Assembly (NCBI GenBank): GCA_034411135.1
Contig: DAOUMN010000062.1
Coordinates: forward strand, 1 to 43,854
Reading direction: 5' to 3'
Source: Bellilinea sp034411135
GTDB taxonomy: Bacteria; Chloroflexota; Anaerolineae; Anaerolineales; Anaerolineaceae
Length of the DNA: 43,854 nt
In this document: positions 1 through 7,998 of the stretch, in pieces
Layout: each line of letters begins with the position of its first letter
How positions within the stretch are numbered: the first letter of the stretch is position 1
Notes under the pieces: generated by a model
What the model was told of the DNA's origin: nothing
Databases searched by the model: none
The model's input: only the letters and a program-made list of their open reading frames with translations
Position numbers and translations under genes: made by a program

Positions 1-1518
1 CGCAAACGCCGGGCGCGGCTGGCGGCAATCCTGGCAGGCGGCTTTGTCTTGCTGGGGCTGGTTTGGTATTTCAGCGCCGGTTGGATGACCCGCTTTTTCC
101 CTTACCCTCATACGTACTACGATCGCTTGGCACAGGCGTTCCAGCGCGGTCAGTTGCATTTACCGGACGAACCCGATCCACGCCTGTTGCAGCTGAACAA
201 TCCGTATGATTTTGCCAGCCGCGAAGGCATTTCGGTGCTGTGGGATGTTTCTTATTACCAGGGCAGGTTTTATCTCTATTGGGGTCCCACCCCAGCGCTG
301 CTCCTGGCATTGATCAAACTGGCGTACCGGCGGGTGATCGAGGACCAGGTGCTGGTGATCATTTTTTCGCTGGGCATTGGCTGGCTGCTTGCCTGGCTCG
401 GCTACCGGCTCTGGCGGTTGACAGACCAGCGGACCAGTCCTGCCTGGTTATTGATCATTGTGCCGGCAATGGGGTTGAACATTTACCTGCTCTGGTCGTC
501 CGGACGCCCAGGGGTTTATGAAGCCGCCGTGCTGGGTGGTCAGTTCTTCCTGCTGCTGGCAGTGTTGGCATTGACCCTGTGGCAATCTGCCCCGCCTTCA
601 GCCAACGGCTGGCTTTGGCTGGCAGGTGCCGGATGTGCTCTGGCGTTTAGCTCGCGTCCAACGCTGGTCATCTCGACAGCTTGGTTGTTCGCAATGGTTG
701 CCTGGCGCAGTGCCGTGCTCAGTAAGGGCAACCGTTGTTTGTTGCTGCGTCCGCTTACTGCCTTTGGACTTCCGCTTGCGCTGGGAAGCGTGTTGCTCAT
801 GGCTTACAATGCGGCGCGCTTTGGCAACCCGTTTGAATCGGGCATTGCCTACCAGTTGGGCATCCCGGCGTACCCACCCGACCCGGCGTGGACCTTCTCG
901 CCGGCATACTTGCTGCCAAATGTGTACAATTACCTGCTGCGCCCGCCGGTGATCGAGCCTGTTTTCCCGTTCGTCAACGTCCCGTTCATCCCTGAAACGC
1001 ACATCCCTTCGTTCATCCGCGTGCCTGCCCATTACATCTTTCATGAATCCCAGGTGGGCACCCTGACGGTCTTTCCACTGCTGGGGTTGATTCCGCTTGG
1101 GATTGTGGTGCTTGGACTTGCCTTGCAGCGGGATATCCAAGGGGCAGGCTGGCGGGCTGGGCTGGCGGGTTGGGCAGTCTCGCCGCAGGGCTGGACCCTG
1201 ATCAGCTTGCTGGGCTGCGGTCTGCTTCAGGGGCTGGCGATGCTGTTTTATTTTTTCTCGGCATTGCGCTTTCAACTCGACAGCGTGTTGCTGCTGGCAC
1301 TGGCTGGCTGGTTGATCATCCTGTGGCTCGATGAGTTATTGACGGTGCGCCCCTGGCTGGGAGGATTGTTTCGTCTGGTTGTCATAGGCGTTGCGTTATT
1401 TGGGTTGCTGCTTGCCCTGCTGGCGAGTTTTGGCGCGGGCGAGCAGCGCTTCCAGAATTACAACCCGCAGTTGTTCAATGCGCTGGCAGGCTGGTTTGAG
1501 GCGTGGTTGAGCCGGTGA
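1..1518 (+). CDS. Polytopic membrane protein, glycosyltransferase-like (5' end outside window)
   Basis: The reading frame is open from base 1, so the true start lies upstream. 505 residues are visible, beginning with a basic stretch and then a hydrophobic helix. About ten hydrophobic segments follow. A loop after the first segment carries aromatic and acidic residues (FPYPHTYYDRLA near the start, then WDVSYYQGRFYLYWGP), a layout like the periplasmic active-site loop of GT-C or PMT-like glycosyltransferases. The family is inferred from topology and this loop only. The stop overlaps the start region of the next gene, which is also a polytopic glycosyltransferase-like protein, so the two are probably co-transcribed and act together in cell-envelope glycan or protein glycosylation. 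The substrate cannot be told. Confidence 0.6.
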   Translation, partial: RKRRARLAAILAGGFVLLGLVWYFSAGWMTRFFPYPHTYYDRLAQAFQRGQLHLPDEPDPRLLQLNNPYDFASREGISVLWDVSYYQGRFYLYWGPTPALLLALIKLAYRRVIEDQVLVIIFSLGIGWLLAWLGYRLWRLTDQRTSPAWLLIIVPAMGLNIYLLWSSGRPGVYEAAVLGGQFFLLLAVLALTLWQSAPPSANGWLWLAGAGCALAFSSRPTLVISTAWLFAMVAWRSAVLSKGNRCLLLRPLTAFGLPLALGSVLLMAYNAARFGNPFESGIAYQLGIPAYPPDPAWTFSPAYLLPNVYNYLLRPPVIEPVFPFVNVPFIPETHIPSFIRVPAHYIFHESQVGTLTVFPLLGLIPLGIVVLGLALQRDIQGAGWRAGLAGWAVSPQGWTLISLLGCGLLQGLAMLFYFFSALRFQLDSVLLLALAGWLIILWLDELLTVRPWLGGLFRLVVIGVALFGLLLALLASFGAGEQRFQNYNPQLFNALAGWFEAWLSR

Positions 1519-3137
1519 ATAACCGTATGAGACGAATGTTTTCATTACCGCGTGTGGCTTTTCTGCTCTTGCTGGGAGTGTTGCTTGCCGTTGGCTGGCT
1601 GGTACACGATGATTACGGCATCTCCTGGGACGAGCAAACCCAATTGGAAATTGGACAAGCCAATTACCGGTATGTTGTCAAAGGCGATCCGGGTCTGTTT
1701 GAGTTGAAAGACCGTCACTACGGACCTTTTTTCGAAATTTTCCTGGTGCGGGTGGCGGCGCAGGGCTACTCGCGGGATATGTATCTGAGCCGGCATTGGT
1801 GGACATTCCTTGCCTTTGCCGCTGGGGTGGCTGGATTTTTTATGTTGATGGAAAAGATCACCCGCCGGGGTTGGCTGGCGCTGTTTGGCTGCCTGCTCCT
1901 GGTGCTCAGTCCGCGCATCTTCGCCGATGCATTTTACAACAGCAAGGACATTCCCTTCCTCAGTGCCTGTATTTGGGGCGTACTGGCGTTGTTGAATTTT
2001 TTGGAAAAACCGGGCTGGCAGCGTGCGCTGTTCCTGGCACTCGTCTCGGCGGGTATGATTGCTATTCGTGTGCCAGGCGTTTTTCTTGTGGGGATTGCCT
2101 TGGTGTTGCTGGCGCGCGAAGCAGTCGCTGGCAGGTTTAAGGTCCCGCGCGCGGTAGGAGTGGCAATGGGGTATCTGCTGCTCACCGCTGCTTTGACGGT
2201 TGCTTTCTATCCTATCCTGTGGCGTGACCCGCTGGGGGAGTTTCGCGGGGCTTTGATTTTAATGGCGAATTTTCCTAATGAAAACGCCGTACTGTACCGG
2301 GGGGCGTACATCTCACCTCAGCAGTTGCCCTGGCATTACCTGCCGGTGTGGGTTGGCATTACCACGCCGTTGACACATCTGCTCTTGGCGGCTGCCGGAG
2401 GTGCGGCAACGCTTGTCGGCTGGGTAAAGCAGCCGCGCCGTCTGCTGGCGGTAGAAAGCACACCCTGGCTGACGGTTAGCCTGTGGCTGTTTGTCCCCTG
2501 GCTGGCGGTTTTGCTGCTGCACTCAGCACTGTATGACGGCTGGCGGCAAATGTTTTTTGTTTACCCGGCATTGGTTGCCTTCGCTGTGCGTGGGTGGGAA
2601 TGGCTTTCTGCAGTTTTGTTGCGCCAAACCGATTTGGCACCAAGGACTCGCACTACCGGGCGATGGCTGATGGCTCTGGCGCTTGTGGTTGTACTGCTCC
2701 CGCCGGCGGTTTGGATGACGCGCCAGCATCCCTACCAGAACCTGTACTTCAACCGGCTAGCGGGCAAAGATATGCAAACGGTGAAAATGAACTTCGACCT
2801 GGATTATTGGGGGCTGTCACATCGCGAGGGACTGGAAGCACTGCTGCGGCTCGATCCGCGACCGCGCATCAGCATTTACGCAGATTCACCGGTTGCGCTA
2901 CGTACAGCAGCCATTCTGCTCCCGCAGGACGAAACGCGCCTGGAGTTTGTCAGCCAGATCGAACAGGCGGACTATTTCATTGGAAATTACCGCTGGCACC
3001 GCGAGGATTATCCCTATACTGATGAAGTTTATTCGGTGTGGATCGGTAATACGCGGGTATTATCGATTTTCCGCCTGCGGACAGTGGAATTACCCGTCTC
3101 CATGTTGGAAATGCCCCATCGTCGGGCACAGCCTTGA
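1515..3137 (+). CDS. Glycosyltransferase family 39 / PMT-like membrane protein
   Basis: About 540 residues with a signal-anchor and roughly ten membrane helices. The first extracytoplasmic loop has DDYGISWDEQTQLEIG, whose acidic residues are typical of the GT39/ArnT first loop. A later loop has a second acidic and aromatic patch (YNSKDIPFLSACIWG). GT-C enzymes of this kind use polyprenyl-phosphate sugars as donors and act on the outer face of the membrane. Start choice is uncertain: GTG at 1515 overlaps the upstream TGA in a coupled-translation arrangement, while GTG 1503 and ATG 1527 are alternatives; none has a strong ribosome binding site. Operon with the preceding gene. The acceptor is unknown. 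Confidence 0.65.
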   Translation: MNNRMRRMFSLPRVAFLLLLGVLLAVGWLVHDDYGISWDEQTQLEIGQANYRYVVKGDPGLFELKDRHYGPFFEIFLVRVAAQGYSRDMYLSRHWWTFLAFAAGVAGFFMLMEKITRRGWLALFGCLLLVLSPRIFADAFYNSKDIPFLSACIWGVLALLNFLEKPGWQRALFLALVSAGMIAIRVPGVFLVGIALVLLAREAVAGRFKVPRAVGVAMGYLLLTAALTVAFYPILWRDPLGEFRGALILMANFPNENAVLYRGAYISPQQLPWHYLPVWVGITTPLTHLLLAAAGGAATLVGWVKQPRRLLAVESTPWLTVSLWLFVPWLAVLLLHSALYDGWRQMFFVYPALVAFAVRGWEWLSAVLLRQTDLAPRTRTTGRWLMALALVVVLLPPAVWMTRQHPYQNLYFNRLAGKDMQTVKMNFDLDYWGLSHREGLEALLRLDPRPRISIYADSPVALRTAAILLPQDETRLEFVSQIEQADYFIGNYRWHREDYPYTDEVYSVWIGNTRVLSIFRLRTVELPVSMLEMPHRRAQP

Positions 3138-3148
3138 GCGAAATATTC

Positions 3149-3175
3149 GAAGATCCGGCAGAGGGCCGGATCTTC
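3149..3175 (+). terminator. Hairpin after the glycosyltransferase pair
   Basis: An 11-bp perfect stem (GAAGATCCGGC at 3149-3159 and its complement at 3165-3175) with a 5-nt loop lies 11 nt after the stop of the upstream gene. Only AAAA follows, so there is no U-tract. It may be a weak or factor-dependent terminator or an mRNA 3' stabiliser. Confidence 0.5.
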
Positions 3176-3216
3176 AAAAGCTTGTAGCGGATGGTCGCTT
3201 TCCGGTTGCTGCGCGC

Positions 3217-3354
3217 CTAGCGCGAAACCAATGGCAGGAAGAAGGTGAACTGGAAGTCGCCCAGCAGAGCAAACTGTCCCAACCGGCAAATGGAAATCAC
3301 CAGCGTGTTGTTTTCCAGGTCTGCCTGTGGGGCAGCACAGGGTTCTATTGGATG
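3217..3354 (-). pseudogene. Relic C-terminus of a secreted protein with FLPLxxR tail
   Basis: On the minus strand an open stretch of 45 codons, preceded directly by an in-frame TAA, ends in FTFFLPLVSR and a TAG. The tail closely matches the end of the intact secreted protein encoded at 29440-31542 (TFLPLMMR). There is no start codon or ribosome binding site, and the upstream part of the gene is gone; mtaB ends 31 bp away. I read it as the last exported-protein fragment left after a deletion. It could be chance, but the hydrophobic tail and the stop directly after it argue for a real relic. The rest of the 248-bp gap 3138-3385 holds only the hairpin at 3149-3175. Confidence 0.45.
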
Positions 3355-3385
3355 TTATTCGGAAATTACAACATGACCGGATGGA

Positions 3386-4771
3386 TCAGACTACCAGACT
3401 GTATTCTCCCAGATTGACTTTGCTGTGATCGATGCGCGGTAGAATGGAGGCAATCAATTCATCTTCGTCTTCCGGCAGGTTCTCTGCCTGGCTGGTGAGC
3501 CTGTCCAGCCAGCGTTGTTCCATGCGGCTCAGATTCAGCGAACCGTCACTGCATGCCCGGCGTAACGTTTCCAGCACTGCCAGCGCTGAGCGGCGCGTGC
3601 GTAAATATGGGGTTGGTTCGGCGATGATTTCGGCGGATAAATCCAGTACAACCTGCGGCTGAAGGATGTAAGCCTGCGGGTCACGCAGCGCGTCGGATTC
3701 GACCCACCAGTCGCGCAGCGTGCGGGCTGCCTGCACGCCGTGCGCCGCGGCGGTATTCATCAGGCGTGTGGCGTAGACGAGTTGTTCCAACGAGACGGTT
3801 GGCGCCATGCCACCCAGCAGGCGGACGTTGTTGACCGATTCGTTGGACCACAGATCAGGTACGGCTTTGGCGATATTGCCAACCGGAGAGAAGTGAGCGC
3901 AGGCGGCTTCCGCGCCTTCGAGTGAGATCGGACAACCGGTAATGGCTTTGAGAAAAGGACCTTCGTATGCGCAATCTTTACTGGGACCGATAGCGCCTGC
4001 TTCGTAAGCGACCAGGCTGCGTGCCACACACAAAACACGGATGACAGCCGCCCAGATGCGCGGGACAAATTTTTGTTCCGCCAGAACCATGGCGGTGTTG
4101 GCAAAGCCGCAAGCTGTATCACCCGCGGCGATACCGCCACTCTGTCGGGTTATGGCATGGATGTTTGTCCACAGGTCTGCCATGTCTCGGCTGGCGAGCA
4201 CGCCGAGTGCAAAAACTGCCGCGGGTAAATCTGCCTGTAATATTGCGTCATCGTGAACTTCCTTGCCGCCCGTGGATTCGATAGATAGAAAGTCAGCACC
4301 TGCTTCGGCGCACAGGCGAAACGAACGGTACATGTTTGCAACGTATTCCCCGCTTTTCAGCACAGGCGGACGGGCGAATTCGCGGATGTCGTTGGGGGTT
4401 ACCCGCAAAGCAACCGGCAGACCGTGGTCTGCCTGAGTGCGGTCGAGTGTCTCGCGCAAAATGGCGGTGATTTCCGCGCCCCACTGAGGAACAAGGGTCA
4501 GATCGGGCAGCAGTTCAAACTCAACCACCAGTCCGGGTGCTCCAAGATCCACCGCTCGAGAGCAGGCTTCGGAAATCATCTGCTGGTACTGGCTGCGCAC
4601 TTCCGTCATGCTCTCAGCGTTGATGATCATGTCGGGTAAGGTGAAATTCAATTCAGGATAGACCGTACCGCCGCCAATGGTCAAACCGTTATTAAGCCGG
4701 ATCGGTTTGGGACACCGTCCATATAAAAAATCATCCAGAGAGGGAATTGCCAGGTCGGTAAATTGGATCAT
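3386..4771 (-). CDS. mtaB: Methanol:corrinoid methyltransferase, MtaB
   Basis: 461 residues, the usual length of MtaB. The enzyme transfers the methyl group of methanol to the Co(I) corrinoid of MtaC through a zinc ion. The N-terminus has the family pattern DDFLYGRCPKP then GGGTVYPELNFTLP. The zinc ligands are all in place: Glu165 in SIESTGGKEVHD, Cys221 in GDTACGFAN and Cys267 in PSKDCAYEG, against Glu164, Cys220 and Cys269 in the Methanosarcina enzyme. ATG 4771 is chosen because GGGAG lies 8 nt upstream; ATG 4786 would add five residues and touch the mtaC stop, with a poorer site. It is the second gene of an mtaC-mtaB operon. No methylcobamide:CoM or tetrahydrofolate transferase (MtaA-like) lies in the window, so the final methyl acceptor is encoded elsewhere. 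Confidence 0.9.
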   Translation of the reverse strand: MIQFTDLAIPSLDDFLYGRCPKPIRLNNGLTIGGGTVYPELNFTLPDMIINAESMTEVRSQYQQMISEACSRAVDLGAPGLVVEFELLPDLTLVPQWGAEITAILRETLDRTQADHGLPVALRVTPNDIREFARPPVLKSGEYVANMYRSFRLCAEAGADFLSIESTGGKEVHDDAILQADLPAAVFALGVLASRDMADLWTNIHAITRQSGGIAAGDTACGFANTAMVLAEQKFVPRIWAAVIRVLCVARSLVAYEAGAIGPSKDCAYEGPFLKAITGCPISLEGAEAACAHFSPVGNIAKAVPDLWSNESVNNVRLLGGMAPTVSLEQLVYATRLMNTAAAHGVQAARTLRDWWVESDALRDPQAYILQPQVVLDLSAEIIAEPTPYLRTRRSALAVLETLRRACSDGSLNLSRMEQRWLDRLTSQAENLPEDEDELIASILPRIDHSKVNLGEYSLVV

Positions 4772-4785
4772 GTCTGCTGCTCCCA

Positions 4786-5427
4786 TCAGCTGTTATTGAG
4801 GAGTGATTTTGCCAGCGCCACCGCTTTGCTGGCGTCCGGGGCGTATCCATCCGCACCGATTTCTCTGGCATAGGCATCGGTCACCGGCGCGCCACCAATG
4901 ATTACCTTGACCTTGTCGCGGATGCCGGCTGCCTTGAGAGCTTCAAGGGTGACTTTCATGTTGGGCATGGTGGTGGTTAGCAGGGCGGACATGGCTACGA
5001 TCTGCGCGCCGCTTTCTTGAATCGCCTGGACAAATTTTTCCGGGGACACATCCGATCCAAGATCAACGATCTCAAAAGCTGCACCCTCCAGCATCATGCA
5101 AACCAGGTTCTTGCCAATGTCATGCAGATCGCCTTTGACCGTCCCGGCAATGACCTTGCCTGACGAGGCGATGTTCGCCTGGGTCAGGTGCGGTTTGAGC
5201 AATGCAAGTCCGGATTGCATGGCGCGGGCGGCAACCAGCATTTCGGGCACAAAATATTCACCCTCTTCGAACAGCCGACCCACTTCGTCCATGGCCATCA
5301 CCATGGCGTCTTTTAGAATTGATTCGGGATCACAGCCCTGATTCAGGGCGGCTTGAACCGCGGCAGCCACCTTGCGCTGATCACCATCCAGGATGCCTTC
5401 GAATATCGGTTTCAAATTTTCGTCCAT
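4786..5427 (-). CDS. mtaC: Methanol corrinoid protein, MtaC
   Basis: 213-residue methyl-carrying corrinoid protein. Residues 1-85 form the helical cap domain (FEEGEYFVPEMLVAARAM is typical of MtaC/MtbC/MttC proteins). Residues 90-213 form the B12-binding Rossmann domain with the base-off/His-on motif DLHDIG (Asp100, His102, Gly105), the SALLTTTMPNM loop and the GGAPV motif. It docks with MtaB to accept methyl groups from methanol. GGAGA lies 6 nt before ATG 5427. It is the first gene after the regulated promoter at 5486-5514 and is followed by mtaB. The protein alone could belong to an MtbC or MttC type; the adjacent MtaB fixes methanol as the likely substrate. Confidence 0.88.
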   Translation of the reverse strand: MDENLKPIFEGILDGDQRKVAAAVQAALNQGCDPESILKDAMVMAMDEVGRLFEEGEYFVPEMLVAARAMQSGLALLKPHLTQANIASSGKVIAGTVKGDLHDIGKNLVCMMLEGAAFEIVDLGSDVSPEKFVQAIQESGAQIVAMSALLTTTMPNMKVTLEALKAAGIRDKVKVIIGGAPVTDAYAREIGADGYAPDASKAVALAKSLLNNS

Positions 5428-5485
5428 GGGTTTCTCCGTTTGGGATTATCAGGATAGTAAAAGACATATGTGCCCCCGCGATTTG

Positions 5486-5514
5486 ATCATACAACAAATT
5501 GACAACGTTGTCAA
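5486..5514 (-). promoter_or_regulatory. Sigma-70-type promoter of mtaCB
   Basis: Read on the minus strand: -35 TTGACA (5514-5509), 17-bp spacer, -10 TATGAT (5491-5486). The -35 is the right half of the palindrome at 5499-5514, so a bound repressor would block polymerase directly. The transcript would start near 5479, giving a leader of about 50 nt. Confidence 0.75.
5499..5514. promoter_or_regulatory. LacI-type operator O1 (TTGACAACGTTGTCAA)
   Basis: A perfect 16-bp palindrome with central CG, the form typical of LacI/GalR-family operators. It overlaps the -35 of the mtaCB promoter and lies 22 bp centre-to-centre from a second copy at 5523-5536. The adjacent LacI-family gene is the obvious binder. 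Confidence 0.8.
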
Positions 5515-5522
5515 CAGAATCC

Positions 5523-5536
5523 GACAACGTTGTCAA
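5523..5536. promoter_or_regulatory. LacI-type operator O2 (GACAACGTTGTC)
   Basis: Second copy of the operator; the 12-bp core at 5523-5534 is a perfect palindrome and the match to O1 runs on to 5536 on one side. Its right part is the -35 (TTGTCA) of the regulator's own promoter. The 22-bp spacing, about two helical turns, places both dimers on the same face of DNA. Confidence 0.78.
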
Positions 5537-5558
5537 AAATGAAGGAAGCAGGTATAGT
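5530..5558 (+). promoter_or_regulatory. Sigma-70-type promoter of the LacI regulator gene
   Basis: -35 TTGTCA (5530-5535), 17-bp spacer, -10 TATAGT (5553-5558). The -35 lies inside O2, which predicts autoregulation. The predicted start near 5565 gives a leader of about 56 nt before the TTG start codon. Confidence 0.7.
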
Positions 5559-5620
5559 AATAGCAGACATGGCGCATGGTTTAAACCGGCCTGAATAAGC
5601 CGTCAACCGAGGAGTCTGGA

Positions 5621-6646
5621 TTGGGGACGACGATCAAGGATGTTGCCCGCCTGGCGGGATGTTCGATCAAGACGGTTTCGCGGGTCATTAATAACGAACC
5701 GCATGTGACCGAGGAACTGCGCAAGAAGGTTCAGGCAGCGATCCGGGCGGTTGGATATTCACCCAACATCTCAGCCCGCCGTCTGGTGCAAAACAAAGCC
5801 TACATGATCTGCATTTTGCTCTACCCAGGTTTCGATCAGCCTGCGGCAAACCTTTTACCGCGCATTTTGGACATTGGTTACGACGAAAATTACGATATCC
5901 TCTTTCAATCCTACTTTCCCACCTTGAGCCGCTCCAAAAATAAACTGGTTGAGTTGATCGGCAGCAGGCGCATTGACGGGGTTGTCAGCACCCCGCCATG
6001 CGATGCGGATGGCTTTGTCGCCGATCTGTTGACCACGTACAAGGTGCCACTGGTGCAAATCGACCCGTTTGACCGTTCCGGCAGCATCCCCTATGTCGCC
6101 GGGGATGACTTTCAAGGTGCATATGCAATGACCGAATACTTGATCGGGTTGGGTCACCACCGGATCGCTTTTTTGATGGGTCCCCGCAATCTGCGTTCCT
6201 CGATTGAGCGGCTGGCAGGTTACCGCGCAGCACTGGTGGCGCATGACATGCCGTTGGATGAACTGCTGATGGAAGCCAGCGAGTTCACTTTCGATGGTGG
6301 TTATACGGCTACGCGTCTGCTGCTGGCAAAAGAGCCCCCACCGGATGCGATTTTTGCCGGTCACGATATTGCCGCGTATGGTGCGTTGTACGCTGCCCAG
6401 GAAGGCGGCTGGCAGGTGCCGCAGCAATTGTCCATCTGTGGGTTCAACGACCTGACTCTCTCCAAAAACATCTGGCCTGGGCTGACCACGGTTCACCAGC
6501 CGGCAGAAAAGATGCTCGAGCAGGCAGTACGCTTGCTGATCGATCTGCTTAAAGGCAATCCAATTGAGCAACGGGAGCACATTCTGGCTTCGCGCCTGGA
6601 AATTCGCGGCTCAACCGCGCCGTGCAGGTGGGCTAGAGTACCTTAG
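5621..6646 (+). CDS. LacI-family transcriptional regulator next to mtaCB
   Basis: 341 residues. Residues 1-60 are a LacI helix-turn-helix plus hinge (TIKDVARLAGCSIKTVSRVIN, then SARRLVQNKA), followed by a periplasmic-binding-protein-like sensor domain. The start is TTG at 5621, with GAGGAG at 5609-5614 and 6-nt spacing; no upstream ATG fits. It is divergent from mtaC, and the intergenic region carries two copies of a LacI-type palindrome over both promoters, so it very likely represses mtaCB and itself. LacI sensors normally bind sugars or nucleosides, so the inducer may be a carbohydrate-derived cue rather than methanol. The stop codon overlaps the stop of the convergent lipoprotein gene by 4 nt. 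Confidence 0.88.
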   Translation: MGTTIKDVARLAGCSIKTVSRVINNEPHVTEELRKKVQAAIRAVGYSPNISARRLVQNKAYMICILLYPGFDQPAANLLPRILDIGYDENYDILFQSYFPTLSRSKNKLVELIGSRRIDGVVSTPPCDADGFVADLLTTYKVPLVQIDPFDRSGSIPYVAGDDFQGAYAMTEYLIGLGHHRIAFLMGPRNLRSSIERLAGYRAALVAHDMPLDELLMEASEFTFDGGYTATRLLLAKEPPPDAIFAGHDIAAYGALYAAQEGGWQVPQQLSICGFNDLTLSKNIWPGLTTVHQPAEKMLEQAVRLLIDLLKGNPIEQREHILASRLEIRGSTAPCRWARVP

Positions 6647-7704
6647 TCGAGTCTGGAAAACGCAGGCGGCAAACCGTTCACCCCGCGCCAGACCGCATCC
6701 AGTGTTTGCACGCTGGTCAGGTTGCGGATCGTCCAGCCGTACTTCATATTCTCCGGGTTGTCGAATTCGCACGGACTGATTTCGCCAGCCGTGTAATGGA
6801 AGGCAGTCAACAGACCGTGGTCGGGCAATGGCTGCATGGCTGCCCACAGGTTGTGCAGGGGAACATCATATTCGAGTGCCAGGCGGGTGATGATCTGGTT
6901 GACCAGATCGTCACCTTCCAGGTTGTCGACCTTAGTGATCAAAATTGGAACTGTTCCGTTGGCAATGCTCAATTCGACCACTTTGCGCAGGCGCTCTTCG
7001 ACCGGTTCTTCGTGGACATCATAGGCGTCGTTGGTACCGAGGGCAATGAAGATGAAACTGGGTCTGTGGATGCGCAATTCACAAGAGAGCGGCGTCTCGC
7101 TGGCTTTACACTCGCGCCAGTCCGCCCAGAGCGGGGAGAGGATGCCGTTGGTGCTCATACCCACTTTTACTCCCATGCTGTGCCGGCTCCACGATCCGGC
7201 AAAGGTGTCGATCACGTCCTGCAGGTAGGCGTATTCACCCAGGCGGCAGGCGCGTGGGCGGTCAAATTCACCCAGGTAACCGGGCAGGGTGCTGTTGCTG
7301 TCGCCGACCTTAGAAAAGGCATTCGGGTTGTTACCCATTGCCAGCCCCTGCTGGTAGATTTCGATTGTGCGGTCGCTTACCGTCTCAGGAATGACCGGCA
7401 TGGATTTCCAGTCGTCCGGTCCCAGGGTAGGGGTGAGTAGTGCGGGCGTTGCGGCTGGCTTGGTAGGGCTGGGTAAGACCGCGGCGGCAGCCGTTTCTTG
7501 CGCAGCGGTAGCTGTTGGCGCTGCCGGGGTTGTGCTGGGTGACAGACTTGGGCTATCAGTGGTTGGGGAATGATTATCCGTCGGCAGTATGGCGGGCGGG
7601 GTGGTGGCACAGGCAGACAAGCCTATCAACAATATGGCGAGCAGGAGAGTTATCCACAGGGTTCGATTCATCATTTGCCCCACATTATGAATGATTGCGC
7701 GCAT
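6643..7704 (-). CDS. SGNH/GDSL-like hydrolase lipoprotein
   Basis: About 353 residues. It has a lipoprotein signal peptide ending in LLIGLSAC and then a Thr/Pro/Ser/Ala-rich linker of about 60 residues, typical of exported lipoproteins that hold a domain away from the membrane. The C-terminal domain has IALGTNDAYD, resembling the block III GxND of SGNH esterases, and a later His-containing stretch. The Gly-Asp-Ser block I is not clear; KVGDSNST (roughly residue 135) is a candidate. Likely role: esterase or deacetylase on an extracellular glycan, the substrate being unknown. Start ATG 7704 has AGGAG 6 nt upstream; ATG 7674 or 7671 would give a shorter signal peptide and is possible. Confidence 0.6.
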   Translation of the reverse strand: MRAIIHNVGQMMNRTLWITLLLAILLIGLSACATTPPAILPTDNHSPTTDSPSLSPSTTPAAPTATAAQETAAAAVLPSPTKPAATPALLTPTLGPDDWKSMPVIPETVSDRTIEIYQQGLAMGNNPNAFSKVGDSNSTLPGYLGEFDRPRACRLGEYAYLQDVIDTFAGSWSRHSMGVKVGMSTNGILSPLWADWRECKASETPLSCELRIHRPSFIFIALGTNDAYDVHEEPVEERLRKVVELSIANGTVPILITKVDNLEGDDLVNQIITRLALEYDVPLHNLWAAMQPLPDHGLLTAFHYTAGEISPCEFDNPENMKYGWTIRNLTSVQTLDAVWRGVNGLPPAFSRLD

Positions 7705-7998
7705 ATTATACTCCTGCCTGAGCGCAGCAGTGCTGATTGGAAAGGATCGTTTGAAAACACCTACGGAAAGCGCCGGTAAATCTATTTGGTCGCCCGGATT
7801 AAAAAACCGACGGCTTAGAACGGGGGGATTGGGAATATTGCCCGATCCATTGGGGACGAATATCACTGGAAAAGTGGGCTATTTTATCCTATTCTTTATG
7901 CAATCCCTCGAAAAACAACGAAAAATTGCATAGTCATACAGTTGTAGGCATACCGTCCAGATAGATAAATACTTAGAATCCGGAACAAAAGGTAGGAA

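Noticed and set aside
598..1275. 225-codon open frame on the minus strand inside the first membrane protein gene
   Set aside because: Shadow of the real gene: arginine- and glutamine-rich, no family pattern, no ribosome binding site. The same holds for the long antisense frames at 5855-6580, 21686-22534 and 35943-36644.
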